A stretch of DNA of 64,000 nucleotides from NCBI GenBank assembly GCA_017592775.1, contig JAGFNJ010000003.1, positions 107,610 through 171,609 of the forward strand, given 5' to 3'. Of this stretch, positions 10,081-19,174 are shown piece by piece. A model generated the notes under the pieces. That model did not search any database and was not told the DNA's origin. It saw only the letters and a program-made list of their open reading frames with translations. The number at the start of each line of letters is the position of its first letter. Position 1 is the stretch's first letter. Source of the DNA: Candidatus Accumulibacter conexus. Its GTDB lineage: Bacteria > Pseudomonadota > Gammaproteobacteria > Burkholderiales > Rhodocyclaceae. The position numbers were made by a program, and so were the translations under genes.

Positions 10081-10184
10081 TTGAAGCGAGTGCGCATTAT
10101 AAATGCCTGCCCGATGCTGTCAACGCATTCTTCCCGACGCGCCGCGGCAATCAAGGGCGGGCCGACGCTGCCGGCGGCCGGCCA

Positions 10185-10763
10185 CTAACGCCGGCGATCC
10201 TCCTCGATCAGGTGCGGCCAGGCCATTCGCATGTAATACCCCATCGACCACAGGGTCAGCACCGCTGCGATATAGATCAGCCAGGTGCCGAACTCGAAGG
10301 CGCTGACCCCGAGCACAGGCTGGTAATACAGGAGCAGCGGAATGGCGATCATCTGCGCCGTCGTCTTGATCTTGCCGATCATCGACACGGCGACGCTGCG
10401 GTGCGCACCGATGCGCGCCATCCATTCGCGCAGCGCCGAGATCGTGATCTCGCGACCGATGATGATCGCCGCCAGGATGGCATCGAGACGACCCAACTGG
10501 ACGAGGACGATCAGGGTGGCCGCGACCATCAGCTTGTCGGCGACCGGATCGAGAAAGGCACCAAAGGCCGAGGTCTGGTGCCAGCGCCTGGCGAGATAAC
10601 CGTCGAGCCAGTCGGTCGCGGCGGCGACGACGAAGATCAGCGTCGCCGCCAGGTCGCGCTCGGCGAGGCGCAGCCACGACTCCGGCAGGTAGTACACGGC
10701 GATCAGCAGCGGGATCAGGATGATCCTCAGCCAGGTCAGCAGGATCGGTATGTTGATTGGCAT
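10185..10763 (-). CDS. pgsA: CDP-diacylglycerol-glycerol-3-phosphate 3-phosphatidyltransferase
   Basis: PgsA makes phosphatidylglycerol phosphate from CDP-diacylglycerol and glycerol-3-phosphate at the inner membrane, the committed step to phosphatidylglycerol and cardiolipin. The 192-residue length is typical. The CDP-alcohol phosphotransferase signature D-x2-DG-x2-AR-x8-G-x3-D-x3-D is complete (DWLDGYLAR...GAFLDPVADK, about residues 50-75), and four to five hydrophobic helices follow. Its ATG overlaps the uvrC stop by one base (TGATG), which indicates translational coupling. The two tRNA genes follow on the same strand. Confidence 0.96.
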   Translation of the reverse strand: MPINIPILLTWLRIILIPLLIAVYYLPESWLRLAERDLAATLIFVVAAATDWLDGYLARRWHQTSAFGAFLDPVADKLMVAATLIVLVQLGRLDAILAAIIIGREITISALREWMARIGAHRSVAVSMIGKIKTTAQMIAIPLLLYYQPVLGVSAFEFGTWLIYIAAVLTLWSMGYYMRMAWPHLIEEDRRR

Positions 10764-12580
10764 CAGTGCAAAGCCGTGTAGATTTTCTCGGCCAGTTCCC
10801 GGCTGATCCCGGGGACTGCGGTGAGTTGGTCAACCCCGGCGTCCGTGATTCCCTGCAGGCCGCCAAAACGGGCGATCAGGGCTTTGCGTCGCTTCGGTCC
10901 GATGCCACTGATCTCGTCCAGACGCGAACTCCTGCCGGCCTTGCCGCGTCGCGCGCGGTGCCCGGCGACGGCGAAGCGATGTGCCTCGTCGCGAATCTCC
11001 TGGATCAGATGCAGTGCGGGATGTCCCGGGGGCAATTGTAGCGGCTTGCGGGCGTCTGCGAAAACGAGTGTTTCGAGTCCCGGTTTGCGCGCCTCGCCCT
11101 TGGCGACGCCGAGCAGCGGCAAGTGCGACAGCCCGAGTTCCTCGAGCGCCGCCGCTGCCGCGCCGACCTGGCCGCTGCCGCCGTCGATCAGGACCAGGGT
11201 CGGCAGTACGCCCTCGCCCGCCGACAGCCTCTCGTAGCGCCGCTGCACGGCCTGCCGGATGGCGGCGCAGTCGTCGCCGGGCTGAATGTCGGCGATGTTG
11301 AAGCGGCGGTATTCGCCGCGCCGCATTTCGCCGCCCTGATGGACGACGCAGGAGGCGACGGTGGACTCGCCCTGCGTGTGACTGATGTCGAAGCACTCGA
11401 TCCGCACCTCGTGGTCCGGCTCGATGTCCAGTTCGAGCGTCCGGCACAGCTCGTCCAGTCGTGCCTCCTGCCGCGAGAGCGCAACGCGCCGCGCGGTGAT
11501 CGCCAGGCTGGCGTTCTGCTCGGCCATCTCGACCCAGATGCGCTGGACGGTAAAGCGCGGCTGTCCCACCCGGACGCGGACGGCAGTCATCGCCGCCAGC
11601 GACTCGGCGACCTCGGCATCGGGCAGTGCCAGGTTGAGCAGGATGCGCGGCGGCATCGGATGCGCCAGGTAGTGCTGGTACAGGAAGGCCGTCAAGACCT
11701 CGAGGGGCGACGAATCGGCGGCATTGGCGGGAAACTGCGGTCGGTCGCCGAGATGCCGGCCGCCGCGGACCATTGCCAGGTTCACGCAAGTCAGGCCGTC
11801 CGCGGCGACCGCGGCGACGATGTCGACGTCGCCATCGCGGCCGCTTTCGACGTACTGCTTCTCCTGCACCTGGCGCAGTGACTGGATCTGGTCCCGATGG
11901 ACCGCAGCCTGCTCGAAGGCGAGCCGGGCCGCCGCCTGGTCCATCAGCTCGGTCAGGCTGCCGATGACGTCGCCCTGGCGCCCCTGCAGGAACATGCCGG
12001 CGAGCCGGACGTCCTCGGCATAGCGTGCGGCGTCGATCAGTCCAACGCAGGGGCCGGAGCAGCGCCTGATCTGGTACAGCAGGCACGGTCGCGAGCGGTT
12101 GTTGAACACCGGGTTGTCGCAGGTCCGCAAGCGAAACATCTTCTGCAACAGATGAATGCTCTCGCGCACCGCGACCGACGACGGGAACGGGCCAAAGTAA
12201 TCGGCACGGCGATCGGTGGTGCCGCGAAAGAAGGCAAGTTGCGGATAGGTCTCGTGTGTCAGGACGATGTACGGGTAGGACTTGTCATCGCGGAAGAGAA
12301 TGTTGTAGCGCGGCGCCAGGCTCTTGATGAGGTTGTTCTCGAGCAGCAACGCTTCCGCCTCGGAACGCGTCACCGTCGTCTCGACACTGGCGATCTGCGC
12401 CACCATCAAGGCGATGCGCGGACTCGGATGCCGCTCGCGAAAATAGGAGGCGAGCCGCTTGCGCAGATTCTTCGCCTTGCCGACGTAGAGAACCTGGCCA
12501 TCGCCGTCGATCATCCGGTAAACGCCCGGCAGCTCGGTCAGCGTGGCAAGCAGGGCTTTGGCATCGAAGGCTTCGGTCAT
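10763..12580 (-). CDS. uvrC: Excinuclease ABC subunit C
   Basis: UvrC makes both incisions around DNA lesions after UvrAB loading in nucleotide excision repair. The 605-residue protein has the N-terminal GIY-YIG nuclease (GVYRMI...VLYVGKAKNLRKR, residues about 15-45). A UVR/UvrB-binding segment lies near residue 205, an RNase-H-like C-terminal nuclease includes ECFDISHTQGE and LVLIDGGSGQVG, and the tandem helix-hairpin-helix tail is ISGIGPKRRK...VPGISRELAE. The frame is open further upstream, but the family N-terminus fits the ATG at 12580. It is co-transcribed with pgsA in the standard order. Confidence 0.97.
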   Translation of the reverse strand: MTEAFDAKALLATLTELPGVYRMIDGDGQVLYVGKAKNLRKRLASYFRERHPSPRIALMVAQIASVETTVTRSEAEALLLENNLIKSLAPRYNILFRDDKSYPYIVLTHETYPQLAFFRGTTDRRADYFGPFPSSVAVRESIHLLQKMFRLRTCDNPVFNNRSRPCLLYQIRRCSGPCVGLIDAARYAEDVRLAGMFLQGRQGDVIGSLTELMDQAAARLAFEQAAVHRDQIQSLRQVQEKQYVESGRDGDVDIVAAVAADGLTCVNLAMVRGGRHLGDRPQFPANAADSSPLEVLTAFLYQHYLAHPMPPRILLNLALPDAEVAESLAAMTAVRVRVGQPRFTVQRIWVEMAEQNASLAITARRVALSRQEARLDELCRTLELDIEPDHEVRIECFDISHTQGESTVASCVVHQGGEMRRGEYRRFNIADIQPGDDCAAIRQAVQRRYERLSAGEGVLPTLVLIDGGSGQVGAAAAALEELGLSHLPLLGVAKGEARKPGLETLVFADARKPLQLPPGHPALHLIQEIRDEAHRFAVAGHRARRGKAGRSSRLDEISGIGPKRRKALIARFGGLQGITDAGVDQLTAVPGISRELAEKIYTALH

Positions 12581-12803
12581 CGGCAGGGTGAGGCTGGCAG
12601 CGGCAGGCGCCGCGCGGACGGTCACCGGCGATGGTATCACGCGCGCTGCGGCGCCAGTCGTGCACCTGCAGCGACTGCGAGACCGGGCAGCCGCAGGGGC
12701 GGGATGCGCCCGGGCGCTTGCGGGAAGTCTGATTGACCGTGCTGCGCCGGCCGGCATACACTTGTTCCATGAGCTGCATCGCCAACCCGTCCAGCGCCTG
12801 CCG

Positions 12804-15251
12804 GTGAGCACCGGGCGCAACGAACCCTGCCCCTGTGGCAGCGGCAGGAAATACAAGAACTGCTGCCTCGGGCGCGGCAGCGGCGGCGGCAGTCCGGACG
12901 GCGCTCCGACCGCCATCGACCCGGCACATCTGCTGGCGATGTATCGCGGCGGCCGCTTTGCCGAACTGGCTGCGCTGCTTCGCCACCTGCTCGGGACCGC
13001 GCCGCAGTCAGGCTTCCTCTGGGGGCTGCTCGGCGCCAGCCTCGAGGCGCAGGGCGAGGACGGCCTGCCGGCCTGGCAACGGGCGGCGACCCTGTCGCCG
13101 AAGGATTTCGACGCCCAGAGCGGCCTCGGCAGGGCTCTCGTTGCGCATTCGCGACTGGCCGATGCGGCCGCCTGCTTCCGGCGAGCGCTCGCCCTGCAGC
13201 CGGGAAATCCGCTTGCCCTCTTCCACCTCGGCGACACGCTGCGCATGCTCGGCAACTTCGACGAAGCGGCGCAGCACCTCGGCCAGCTTCCCGCTCGCGC
13301 TGCCGATTTCGTCGACGGACTGGTTGCGCTCGCCCTGACGCTCGGCGAGCTCGGCCGCTTCGACGAGGCCGAAGAGCTCTGCCGGCGCGTATTGCAGCGC
13401 GCGCCGGCGACCCCGGCAGCGCACTTCTGCCTGGGTAACGTCCTCCTCCGCTCCGCCCGCCTTGCCGAAGCCAGACAATGCTTCGTCGCCGCGCTGCAGA
13501 CCGACCCGAACTGGCTGCCGGCACTCGAGGGCCTCGGCAACGTGCTGCAGGAACTCGGCCAGACCGCGCAGGCGAGCGAGTGCTATCGCAAGTGCCTCGA
13601 GATCAGCCCCGGCCTGCCGACGGCCAACGCCAACCTGGGACGGCTCTTCGTCGAGCAGAACCGCTTTGCCGAAGCGGAGACCTGCTACCGGCAAGCCGTC
13701 CAGTCCGATGCGCAGAATCCCGCGCTGCTCGAGCGACTCGCCAGCGTGTTGCAGGAACTCGGGCGCGCGGCGGAAGCCCGGAGCTGCTACCTGCGCGCGC
13801 TCGCCCTGCAGCCCGACCGGGCAAGCGCGAGGCTGGCGCTCGCCACGGCGGCGCTGCCGGTGCTCGCGCAGAGCGCCGACGAAGCCGCAGGCATCGCGCC
13901 GGGCTTCGCCGCCGCGCTCGAAGAACTGGCCGACTGGCTGCACGCCGAACGGCGCCCGCCGCTCTCCGCCGCCGACTTGGCGGCGACGCAGCAGGCGTTC
14001 TTCCTCGCCTATCGGACCGGCAACCATGTCGGGCTGCTGTCGCGTTACGCCGACCTCGTCAGCGAATGCCTCGACCCACAGGACCGCCCGCAGCCGCCGC
14101 CCCGCTCGCGGATTCGGCTGCTCATCGTCTCGCATCACGTGCGCTGGCACTCGGTCTGGAACATCGTTCTGCGCGGCCTGCTGCTGCACATCGACCGGCA
14201 GCGTTTCGAACTGCTCGTCTACCACCTCGGCAACAGCGAGGACGAGGAAACCGCCTTCGCCCGCGGCCTGGTCGATGGCTGGCGCGACCGACAGACCGTC
14301 GTCGATGCCGCCGGCTGGCTGGCTGCCGCCGCCGCGGACTGCCCCGACGTCATCTTCTACCCCGAGATCGGCATGTCGTCACTCTGCTACTTCCTCGCCG
14401 CGCACCGACTGGCGCCGCTGCAGGTGGCAGGCTGGGGACACCCGATCACCACCGGCCTGGCGAGCATCGACCTGTTCCTCTCGGGAGAACTGCTCGAACC
14501 CGCGGATGCCGACGCCCACTACCGCGAGCGACTGATCCGCCTGCCCGGGACCGGCTGCTGCACCGCCCCGCTGCCGCTGGTTGCCGAACCGCTCCCGGAT
14601 GACGTCGAAAGCCGCTTGCGGGACATGCCGGGAGCGCGCTTCGTGATCGCCCAGCGGGCGATCAAGTTCGATCCCGGTGACGACGACCACTACGCCCGGA
14701 TCGCCGCCGCCTGCGGCGCGTGCGTCTTCATCATCCTGCGCGATCCGGTCTGCCCGTGGGCGACCGATCTCATCGTCGCCCGCCTCGAGTCGGCATTCCG
14801 CGGCTGCGGGCTCGATCCGGCGCGGCACCTCCTGAGCATTCCCTGGCTGTCGCCGGCGACCTTCCTGACCCTGCTCGACCGCTGCGACGTCTATCTCGAC
14901 TGCCCCGCCTTCTCCGGCTACACGACGGCGTGGATGGCCCTGCACCGCGGCCTGCCGATCGTCACGCTCGAGGGCGCCAGCCTGCGCCAGCGACTCGCCG
15001 CCGGGCTGCTGCGCCGCGCCGGATTGCCGGCAACCGTTGCCGCATCGGCGGATGAGTACGTCGCCATTGCCGCCGGGCTCGCCCGGACGTGTCGCGACGA
15101 GGCGCGCCGTGCAGCCCAGCGCGCGGCAATCCGCGCCGCCGCGCCGGCCGTCGACGACGACGTGCGCGTCGTCAGGGCCTTCGAGGAGTGCCTCGCGAGC
15201 GCGCATGCGACACACAGCGCTGGCGCGACCCGCGAGCCGGGCAAGGAATGA
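12804..15251 (+). CDS. SEC-C / TPR / GT41-like (SPINDLY-OGT) glycosyltransferase
   Basis: An 815-residue protein if the GTG at 12804 is the start. No clear ribosome-binding site is visible, and the frame is open upstream. Residues 4-20 form a SEC-C zinc-binding motif (EPCPCGSGRKYKNCC). About eight TPR repeats follow (about 60-345). The C-terminal about 350 residues resemble the O-GlcNAc-transferase/SPINDLY family, with QVAGWGHPITTGL...DLFLS, a basic patch and DVYLDCPAFSGYTT...GLPIVTLEG near the nucleotide-sugar site. Such enzymes glycosylate proteins on Ser/Thr. The target is unknown. Its stop overlaps the start of the amidase gene (ATGA), so the two are coupled. SEC-C fused to a GT41-like enzyme is not a standard arrangement. 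Confidence 0.85.
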   Translation: MSTGRNEPCPCGSGRKYKNCCLGRGSGGGSPDGAPTAIDPAHLLAMYRGGRFAELAALLRHLLGTAPQSGFLWGLLGASLEAQGEDGLPAWQRAATLSPKDFDAQSGLGRALVAHSRLADAAACFRRALALQPGNPLALFHLGDTLRMLGNFDEAAQHLGQLPARAADFVDGLVALALTLGELGRFDEAEELCRRVLQRAPATPAAHFCLGNVLLRSARLAEARQCFVAALQTDPNWLPALEGLGNVLQELGQTAQASECYRKCLEISPGLPTANANLGRLFVEQNRFAEAETCYRQAVQSDAQNPALLERLASVLQELGRAAEARSCYLRALALQPDRASARLALATAALPVLAQSADEAAGIAPGFAAALEELADWLHAERRPPLSAADLAATQQAFFLAYRTGNHVGLLSRYADLVSECLDPQDRPQPPPRSRIRLLIVSHHVRWHSVWNIVLRGLLLHIDRQRFELLVYHLGNSEDEETAFARGLVDGWRDRQTVVDAAGWLAAAAADCPDVIFYPEIGMSSLCYFLAAHRLAPLQVAGWGHPITTGLASIDLFLSGELLEPADADAHYRERLIRLPGTGCCTAPLPLVAEPLPDDVESRLRDMPGARFVIAQRAIKFDPGDDDHYARIAAACGACVFIILRDPVCPWATDLIVARLESAFRGCGLDPARHLLSIPWLSPATFLTLLDRCDVYLDCPAFSGYTTAWMALHRGLPIVTLEGASLRQRLAAGLLRRAGLPATVAASADEYVAIAAGLARTCRDEARRAAQRAAIRAAAPAVDDDVRVVRAFEECLASAHATHSAGATREPGKE

Positions 15252-16060
15252 ACTTCTGGCGGCGGCATCGTTCGTGCCGGCAACGGCACACCCACTGGCG
15301 GTCGTGCCCATTGCCGGTCCATGCCGCCGGTCTTGTGCTTGTGGCGAGCATCGTCGCCGGCTGCGGCGCCCTGCCCACAGGCCCTGCCGCAGGCGTCGTG
15401 TCGGTGCCGTCGCCGAACCACAACGCCCGCCGACCGAACTTCGTCATCCTCCACGACACCACGAGCAGCACCGTCGAGCCGGCACTGAAAACGCTCACCG
15501 ATCCGGCACGCGGGGTCAGTTCGCATTACCTGATCGGCCGCGACGGCACCCTCTACCAGCTCGTCGATGAGGAGCGGCGCGCCTGGCACGCGGGCGCTTC
15601 CCACTGGGGCGGCAACACCGACCTCAACTCGGCGTCGATCGGCATCGAACTCGACAACACCGGCGCCGAGCCCTACCCCGAAGCGCAGATCGTCCGCCTC
15701 CTGCAACTGTTGCAGGAGCTGCGCGAACGCTACCGGATTCCGGCGGGCAACGTCATCGGCCACGGCGACATCGCTCCCGGCCGCAAGGTCGACCCAAGCC
15801 GCCATTTCCCCTGGCAGCGGCTGGCGGCAGAGGGCTTCGGTCTCTGGTGCCGCGAACAGCCACCAGAACAGGATCCCGTTGCGGTCGACCCGCTGCTCGC
15901 GTTGCAGGCGATCGGTTACGACGTTACCGACCCGGCGGCCGCCGTGGCGGCGTTTCGCCGCCATTTTCTCGGCATCGACCTGGCCGGCGAAACGAGCCTG
16001 GCCGAGCGCCAGTTGATGCTCTGCCTGCTGCTCGAGAAGCGGCGCAAGCCGGCGCCCTGA
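15248..16060 (+). CDS. N-acetylmuramoyl-L-alanine amidase lipoprotein (Amidase_2, AmiD-like)
   Basis: A 270-residue lipoprotein. A basic N-terminus and hydrophobic segment lead to the lipobox VAGC at about residue 38. The Amidase_2 (PGRP-like) domain has the zinc ligands in VILHDT and IGHGDIAPGRKVDPS and the conserved SSHYLI strand. A C-terminal peptidoglycan-binding-like helical segment follows (about 215-265). AmiD-type enzymes cut the lactyl-alanine amide of peptidoglycan or anhydro-muropeptides from the outer membrane. An AAGGA ribosome-binding site directly precedes the ATG, which overlaps the glycosyltransferase stop by four bases. Confidence 0.9.
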   Translation: MNFWRRHRSCRQRHTHWRSCPLPVHAAGLVLVASIVAGCGALPTGPAAGVVSVPSPNHNARRPNFVILHDTTSSTVEPALKTLTDPARGVSSHYLIGRDGTLYQLVDEERRAWHAGASHWGGNTDLNSASIGIELDNTGAEPYPEAQIVRLLQLLQELRERYRIPAGNVIGHGDIAPGRKVDPSRHFPWQRLAAEGFGLWCREQPPEQDPVAVDPLLALQAIGYDVTDPAAAVAAFRRHFLGIDLAGETSLAERQLMLCLLLEKRRKPAP

Positions 16061-16123
16061 GCGGCAGCGGACAGCCGCCCCGCAGCGGCCGCGACCGGCG
16101 GCGGCGGCAGCGGCGGCCGCTCC

Positions 16124-16855
16124 TCATGCCTTCAGGCTGAAGGGCGTGAAGTTGGTCTGCACGTCATAGTAATCCTCGTTCTCCGCCCGCTTCAACGTTC
16201 GCACCACGCGGTAGGTGACCGGCGTGAACACGACCTCGACCATCACCTTGACGACGAACTGCGACAGCATCACCTGCCACAGGATCTCGTTCGGGATCAG
16301 TCCCGAATCGTAGAAGGCCAGCGGGTAGAAGAGGGCCGAGTCGACTCCCTCGCCGACGATCGTCGAACCGATGGTCCGCGTCCACAACCAGCGACCGCGG
16401 GTGAGGATCTTCATCTTCGCGAGAACGAAGGAGTTGACGAACTCGCCGCAGAAGAATGCGACCAGCGAAGCGAGCACGATGCGCCAGGTCGAGCCGAAGG
16501 CGACCTCGTAGGCGGCCTGGTTCTGCCACTCCGGCGCCGGCGGCAACTGCACGACGATCCAGGCCATCGCCGAAGCGAAGGCCATCGCCGCGAACCCGGC
16601 CCAGATCACCCGCCGCGCCCGCGCGTAGCCGTACACCTCGGTGAGGATGTCGCCGAAGATGTAGGAGATCGGGAAGAACAGGACACCGGCACCGAAGGTC
16701 ACCGGCCCCAGGAGCGGCAGCGTCACCTGTGCCGCCTTCGCCGGTCCGATCAGGTTGGAGCACAGGTAGACAGCGACGAAAGCGGCCATCACCAGATCGT
16801 AATAGCGGTAGGTGGTCGCCGGACGCGGTGCCGCCGGAGAGGCTTCATCATGCAT
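16124..16855 (-). CDS. Queuosine precursor transporter (YhhQ/VUT family)
   Basis: A 243-residue polytopic membrane protein with about six helices, matching COG1738/YhhQ. Family features include the charged loop GDILTEVYGYARAR after the second helix and a GEFVNSFVLAKMK segment in the middle. YhhQ-type proteins import queuosine precursors (preQ0/preQ1) for tRNA modification. The assignment is by family, and no queuosine riboswitch is apparent upstream. The start chosen (MHDEASPAAP) gives a short cytoplasmic N-terminus. The gene converges with the amidase gene and diverges from psd. Confidence 0.88.
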   Translation of the reverse strand: MHDEASPAAPRPATTYRYYDLVMAAFVAVYLCSNLIGPAKAAQVTLPLLGPVTFGAGVLFFPISYIFGDILTEVYGYARARRVIWAGFAAMAFASAMAWIVVQLPPAPEWQNQAAYEVAFGSTWRIVLASLVAFFCGEFVNSFVLAKMKILTRGRWLWTRTIGSTIVGEGVDSALFYPLAFYDSGLIPNEILWQVMLSQFVVKVMVEVVFTPVTYRVVRTLKRAENEDYYDVQTNFTPFSLKA

Positions 16856-17078
16856 CGGCCGGTTTATACCACTGAAGTCGGCCGGCTGCAGCCTTGGCAC
16901 GGCAGCGCGGCGAAGCAGCGGCGAGCGGCGGCGTCCGGCGACTCCGCCGACCGTGCCAGGAGCCGCTGCACAAGCCGGCAGGAAAGCGGGCAACGAGAAC
17001 CGCCTCGCCCAGGCGAGCCGACGCAACTGCCGGCGGCGCGGCCGGCGGACGAAGCGCCGCGACCGCCGTGCGAAGCAC

Positions 17079-17084
17079 TATAAT
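17079..17084 (+). promoter_or_regulatory. Probable psd -10 element
   Basis: A perfect TATAAT lies 28 bp before the psd GTG start, followed by CCCGAC where transcription would begin. No good -35 box is present at 16-18 bp, so it may need an activator or be weak. Confidence 0.4.
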
Positions 17085-17112
17085 CCCGACCTCGACTCCC
17101 GCGGATACCATC

Positions 17113-17970
17113 GTGCCTGACCGTCTCGCCGTCTTCGCCCAATACCTCATGCCGAAGCAGGCGCTGACGACCCTGGCCGGAAAGCTCGCCGAGAGCGAGT
17201 CGGGCAGCCTGACGACGCGCGTCATCCGCTGGTTCGTTCGCCGCTACGGCGTCGACCTGAGCGAGGCGGTCGACGCCGACCCGGTCTGCTACCGCAGCTT
17301 CAACGAGTTCTTCACCCGGCCGCTGCGCGCCGGCGCCAGGCCGCTTGCCGACGCCGGCTTCGTCTGTCCGGTCGACGGCGCCATCAGCCAGTTCGGCGCC
17401 ATCGAGCGCGACCAGATCTTCCAGGCCAAGGGCCACCATTACACGACGACCGCCCTGCTCGGCGGCGACAGTGGACTCGCCGCGCGTTTTGCCAACGGCG
17501 CTTTCGCCACGCTCTACCTCAGCCCGCGTGACTATCACCGCATCCACATGCCGGTAGACGGCCGCCTGACGCGGATGATCCATGTCCCGGGCGCACTGTT
17601 CTCGGTCAACCCGGTGACGGCGCGCGGCGTGCCGGGGCTGTTCGCCCGCAACGAACGGGTCGTCTGCATCTTTGACGGCGATTTCGGCAGCTTCGCCCTC
17701 GTTCTCGTCGGTGCGACGATCGTCGGCAGCATGGCGACGGTCTGGCACGGCACCGTCAACCCGCCACGCAGCGGCGTCCTGCGCGAATGGTCCTACGACA
17801 CGCAGCCGGTCACTCTCAAGAAGGGTGAGGAGATGGGCCGTTTCCTGCTCGGCTCGACGGTGGTGATGCTCTTTCCCGCGGACGTCCTGCGCTTCAATCC
17901 CGACTGGTCACCGGCGCGCCCGGTGCGCATGGGCGAGGCAATGGGCGAGCCCATCGGGCCCCGGATGTGA
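17113..17970 (+). CDS. psd: Phosphatidylserine decarboxylase proenzyme
   Basis: Psd decarboxylates phosphatidylserine to phosphatidylethanolamine at the inner membrane. The 285-residue protein carries the PVDG region with the catalytic Asp (about residue 90), the LSPRDYHRIHMP histidine motif (about 136-147), and the self-cleavage LGST motif near residue 248, where Ser becomes the pyruvoyl group of the alpha chain. The GTG start is the only candidate fitting the family N-terminus (VPDRLAVFAQYLMPK). A TATAAT box lies just upstream. Confidence 0.95.
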   Translation: MPDRLAVFAQYLMPKQALTTLAGKLAESESGSLTTRVIRWFVRRYGVDLSEAVDADPVCYRSFNEFFTRPLRAGARPLADAGFVCPVDGAISQFGAIERDQIFQAKGHHYTTTALLGGDSGLAARFANGAFATLYLSPRDYHRIHMPVDGRLTRMIHVPGALFSVNPVTARGVPGLFARNERVVCIFDGDFGSFALVLVGATIVGSMATVWHGTVNPPRSGVLREWSYDTQPVTLKKGEEMGRFLLGSTVVMLFPADVLRFNPDWSPARPVRMGEAMGEPIGPRM

Positions 17971-18053
17971 GTGCCGCTGTCGGGAGCGGAACGTGCTGCC
18001 GCGACTCCCGGTAACGGCAGACGGTTGCCGAATCCCACTACTCCTACCTAGCC

Positions 18054-19058
18054 ATGGCAATCTTCCGCTGCAACAAATGCGCTCATCTGCAGGAACAGGC
18101 CGACAGCGAGATCGGTGTGACGCTCGCCTGTCCGCGCTGCGACCACCCGACACAGGTCTACCCCACCATTTTCTTTGTCACGCGGCTGCTCGAGAAGTAC
18201 TTCACCGCCCAGCGCGAGGTGATTCGCCTGACCACTGCAGCCACAGCCGGCGCGGCCGGCGCGGCGCCACCGGCGAAGCCGGCCGATTCCGCCGGACCAC
18301 CGGCAGGAGTCGATCTGTCGAACACCGACCGCATGACGAGCAACGAACAACATCAGCCGATTGCCGACTGGTTCAGGCGCAAGCAGGTCTCGGTCCAGAT
18401 TGCGGCCGGTGCCGTCGACACGAGTGGCTTCTTCGACGAAGTCGCAACCCTGATCGGGCGCAATCTACCGCTGCTGAAGGAGGTACTCGACCGCATCCGC
18501 TGGGCGCAGCAGAAGGGCTACGCGAGTACGGTGATCCCCTTTGACGGCAAGTCGCCCGCCGACGTGCAAAGCCTGACGAGCTTCTGCCGCCAGCTCTACG
18601 AGTACTCTTTCGTCGCCAAGACAGTCCCCAACAAGCAGAAGAACCATCTGCTGCTCGTCGTGCAGACTGCTCCCGCCATTCGCCATTTCTTCAACGGCGA
18701 ATGGCTGGAATGGTTTGCCCTGATGAGCTGCATGGAGCAAGCCACCGCGCGTGGCAAGCAGTTCTCGTGTGCCCGCAAGCTGGGGCTGACGCTCGCCGAC
18801 GGAGAGCAACTGGAGGTCGACGTGTTCCTGCTGCTCGACGGCGGGCTACCGATCCTCATCGAATGCAAGAGCGGTGAGTATCGCCAGGACATCGACAAAT
18901 ATGTCGGGCTGCGCAAGCGCCTCGGCCTGAGTGGCACGAACCTGATCCTCTGCGTCGCCGGTCTCGAAGACGAGATCGCGAAGGGCCTGACCGCCATGTA
19001 CGACCTGAGCTTCGTCAGCGAACGCGGACTGTTGCAGCACCTCGGCCGCCTCGTCTGA
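18054..19058 (+). CDS. Zinc-ribbon protein with C-terminal PD-(D/E)XK nuclease-like domain
   Basis: A 334-residue protein. The N-terminus has a zinc ribbon (CNKC at about 6-9 and CPRC at about 26-29), followed by an Ala/Pro linker (about 60-85) and a helical middle region. The C-terminal about 110 residues show a PD-(D/E)XK pattern: Asp in EVDVFLL (about 255) and ILIECKSG (about 267-273), followed by an Asp/Lys/Tyr helix (DIDKYVGLRKRLGL). This resembles the DUF1887/Card1-type nuclease domain of CRISPR ancillary proteins, but I see no CARF domain. The LILCVAGLEDEI strand completes the fold. Nuclease activity is inferred from the motif. Neighbours (psd, acyl-CoA ligase) give no functional hint. 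No ribosome-binding site is obvious before the ATG. Confidence 0.7.
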   Translation: MAIFRCNKCAHLQEQADSEIGVTLACPRCDHPTQVYPTIFFVTRLLEKYFTAQREVIRLTTAATAGAAGAAPPAKPADSAGPPAGVDLSNTDRMTSNEQHQPIADWFRRKQVSVQIAAGAVDTSGFFDEVATLIGRNLPLLKEVLDRIRWAQQKGYASTVIPFDGKSPADVQSLTSFCRQLYEYSFVAKTVPNKQKNHLLLVVQTAPAIRHFFNGEWLEWFALMSCMEQATARGKQFSCARKLGLTLADGEQLEVDVFLLLDGGLPILIECKSGEYRQDIDKYVGLRKRLGLSGTNLILCVAGLEDEIAKGLTAMYDLSFVSERGLLQHLGRLV

Positions 19059-19174
19059 CTGCTGCCTGGCAGCGGGATCGACGACGGCTGGTGGCCCTCC
19101 GGCGGCCGCCGCCCCGCATCCGGGCCCTTGGCGGCGTCGGCTTGCGGTGGCACCCTCGCCCCGCCTCCAGGATC

